Shown here in pieces: positions 7,342-7,418 of a DNA stretch of 7,418 nucleotides. A model generated the notes under the pieces. The model saw only the letters and a list, made by a program, of their open reading frames with translations, did not search any database and was not told the origin of the DNA. Numbering within the stretch: position 1 is the first letter of the stretch; each line of letters begins with the position of its first letter. The translations under genes were made by a program, and so were the position numbers. Origin of the DNA: CAZMOK01 sp964567785 (GTDB lineage Bacteria; Bacteroidota; Bacteroidia; Bacteroidales; JAGOPY01); NCBI GenBank assembly GCA_964567785.1, contig CAZMOK010000103.1, positions 1 to 7,418 of the forward strand. The letters run 5' to 3'.

Positions 7342-7349
7342 TACCTTTG
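7342..7349 (+). promoter_or_regulatory. Candidate Bacteroidota -7 promoter box facing right
   Basis: TACCTTTG, followed by CA, matches the TAnnTTTG -7 element known from Bacteroides promoters. It points out of the window, towards a gene beyond 7418. The nearest upstream TTTG (7323-7326) is only 15 bp away, shorter than the usual spacing of about 19-21 bp, which lowers the confidence. A second match, TAAATTTG at 7289-7296, has no matching upstream element. Confidence 0.35.
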
Positions 7350-7359
7350 CATATTTAAT

Positions 7360-7418
7360 TCAACACTCAACATTTTATCCTCCGTAGCGAAGCGAAGGAG
7401 GACTCAACACTCAACACT
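7360..7418. repeat. CTCAACA 7-bp repeat split by a short inverted repeat
   Basis: CTCAACA-type units stand at 7360-7372 and again at 7403-7416, continuing to the right edge. Between them lies a 30-bp insert holding the inverted repeat at 7378-7402. The array is probably longer than what is visible. Confidence 0.65.
7378..7402. repeat. Short inverted repeat inside the CTCAACA array
   Basis: The arms TCCTCC (7378-7383) and GGAGGA (7397-7402) are perfectly complementary and enclose a 13-base loop with GCGAA twice in a row. Similar dispersed GTAGCGAAGCGAAGG-type elements are, as far as I recall, common in environmental Bacteroidota genomes; I could not check this. No T-run follows on either side, so it is unlikely to be an intrinsic terminator. 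Confidence 0.6.

Overview
The window looks like an ordinary chromosomal stretch from a member of the Bacteroidota, probably Bacteroidales or Marinilabiliales-like. Four things suggest this: HU proteins of the style common in that phylum, no recognisable Shine-Dalgarno sequence ahead of any start codon, a TAnnTTTG-type promoter box near the right edge, and short phased or tandem repeats between genes. The lineage is inferred; there is no rRNA or other phylogenetic marker here.

Layout. Four genes read rightward. 59-1444 is a full-length GatD, the asparaginase-like subunit of the archaeal-type Glu-tRNA(Gln) amidotransferase. 1510-1797 is a small soluble HU-family DNA-binding protein with a TTG start. 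1794-2894 overlaps the HU gene by 4 bp and encodes an unusual three-part protein: an N-terminal HU domain, a charged and proline-rich linker, one transmembrane helix, then an acidic linker and a LysM-like domain on the far side of the membrane. 2977-4998 encodes a YyaL/SSP411-type protein (DUF255 thioredoxin fold plus an alpha/alpha barrel region). Two genes read leftward and converge on these: a small GRAM/PH-like protein (stop at 5018) and a ClC-family chloride transporter with a C-terminal CBS pair (5494-7269).

The most interesting point is the translationally overlapping pair of HU genes, one soluble and one anchored in the inner membrane with a possible peptidoglycan-binding end. Because HU proteins work as dimers, the pair could form a heterodimer that ties the nucleoid to the cell envelope. 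This is inference from domain order. A second point is an archaeal-type GatD in an apparently bacterial genome; its partner GatE is not in the window and would have to be encoded elsewhere.

Non-coding space is small; no gap reaches 300 bp. The gaps hold phased CAATT/AATTG repeats (1-42 and, inverted, 2931-2962), a duplicated 14-mer (7311-7338), and a 7-bp CTCAACA repeat split by a short inverted repeat (7360-7418). The 113-189 bp between the GRAM gene and the ClC gene holds nothing I can name. No tRNA, rRNA, CRISPR array or insertion sequence was seen.
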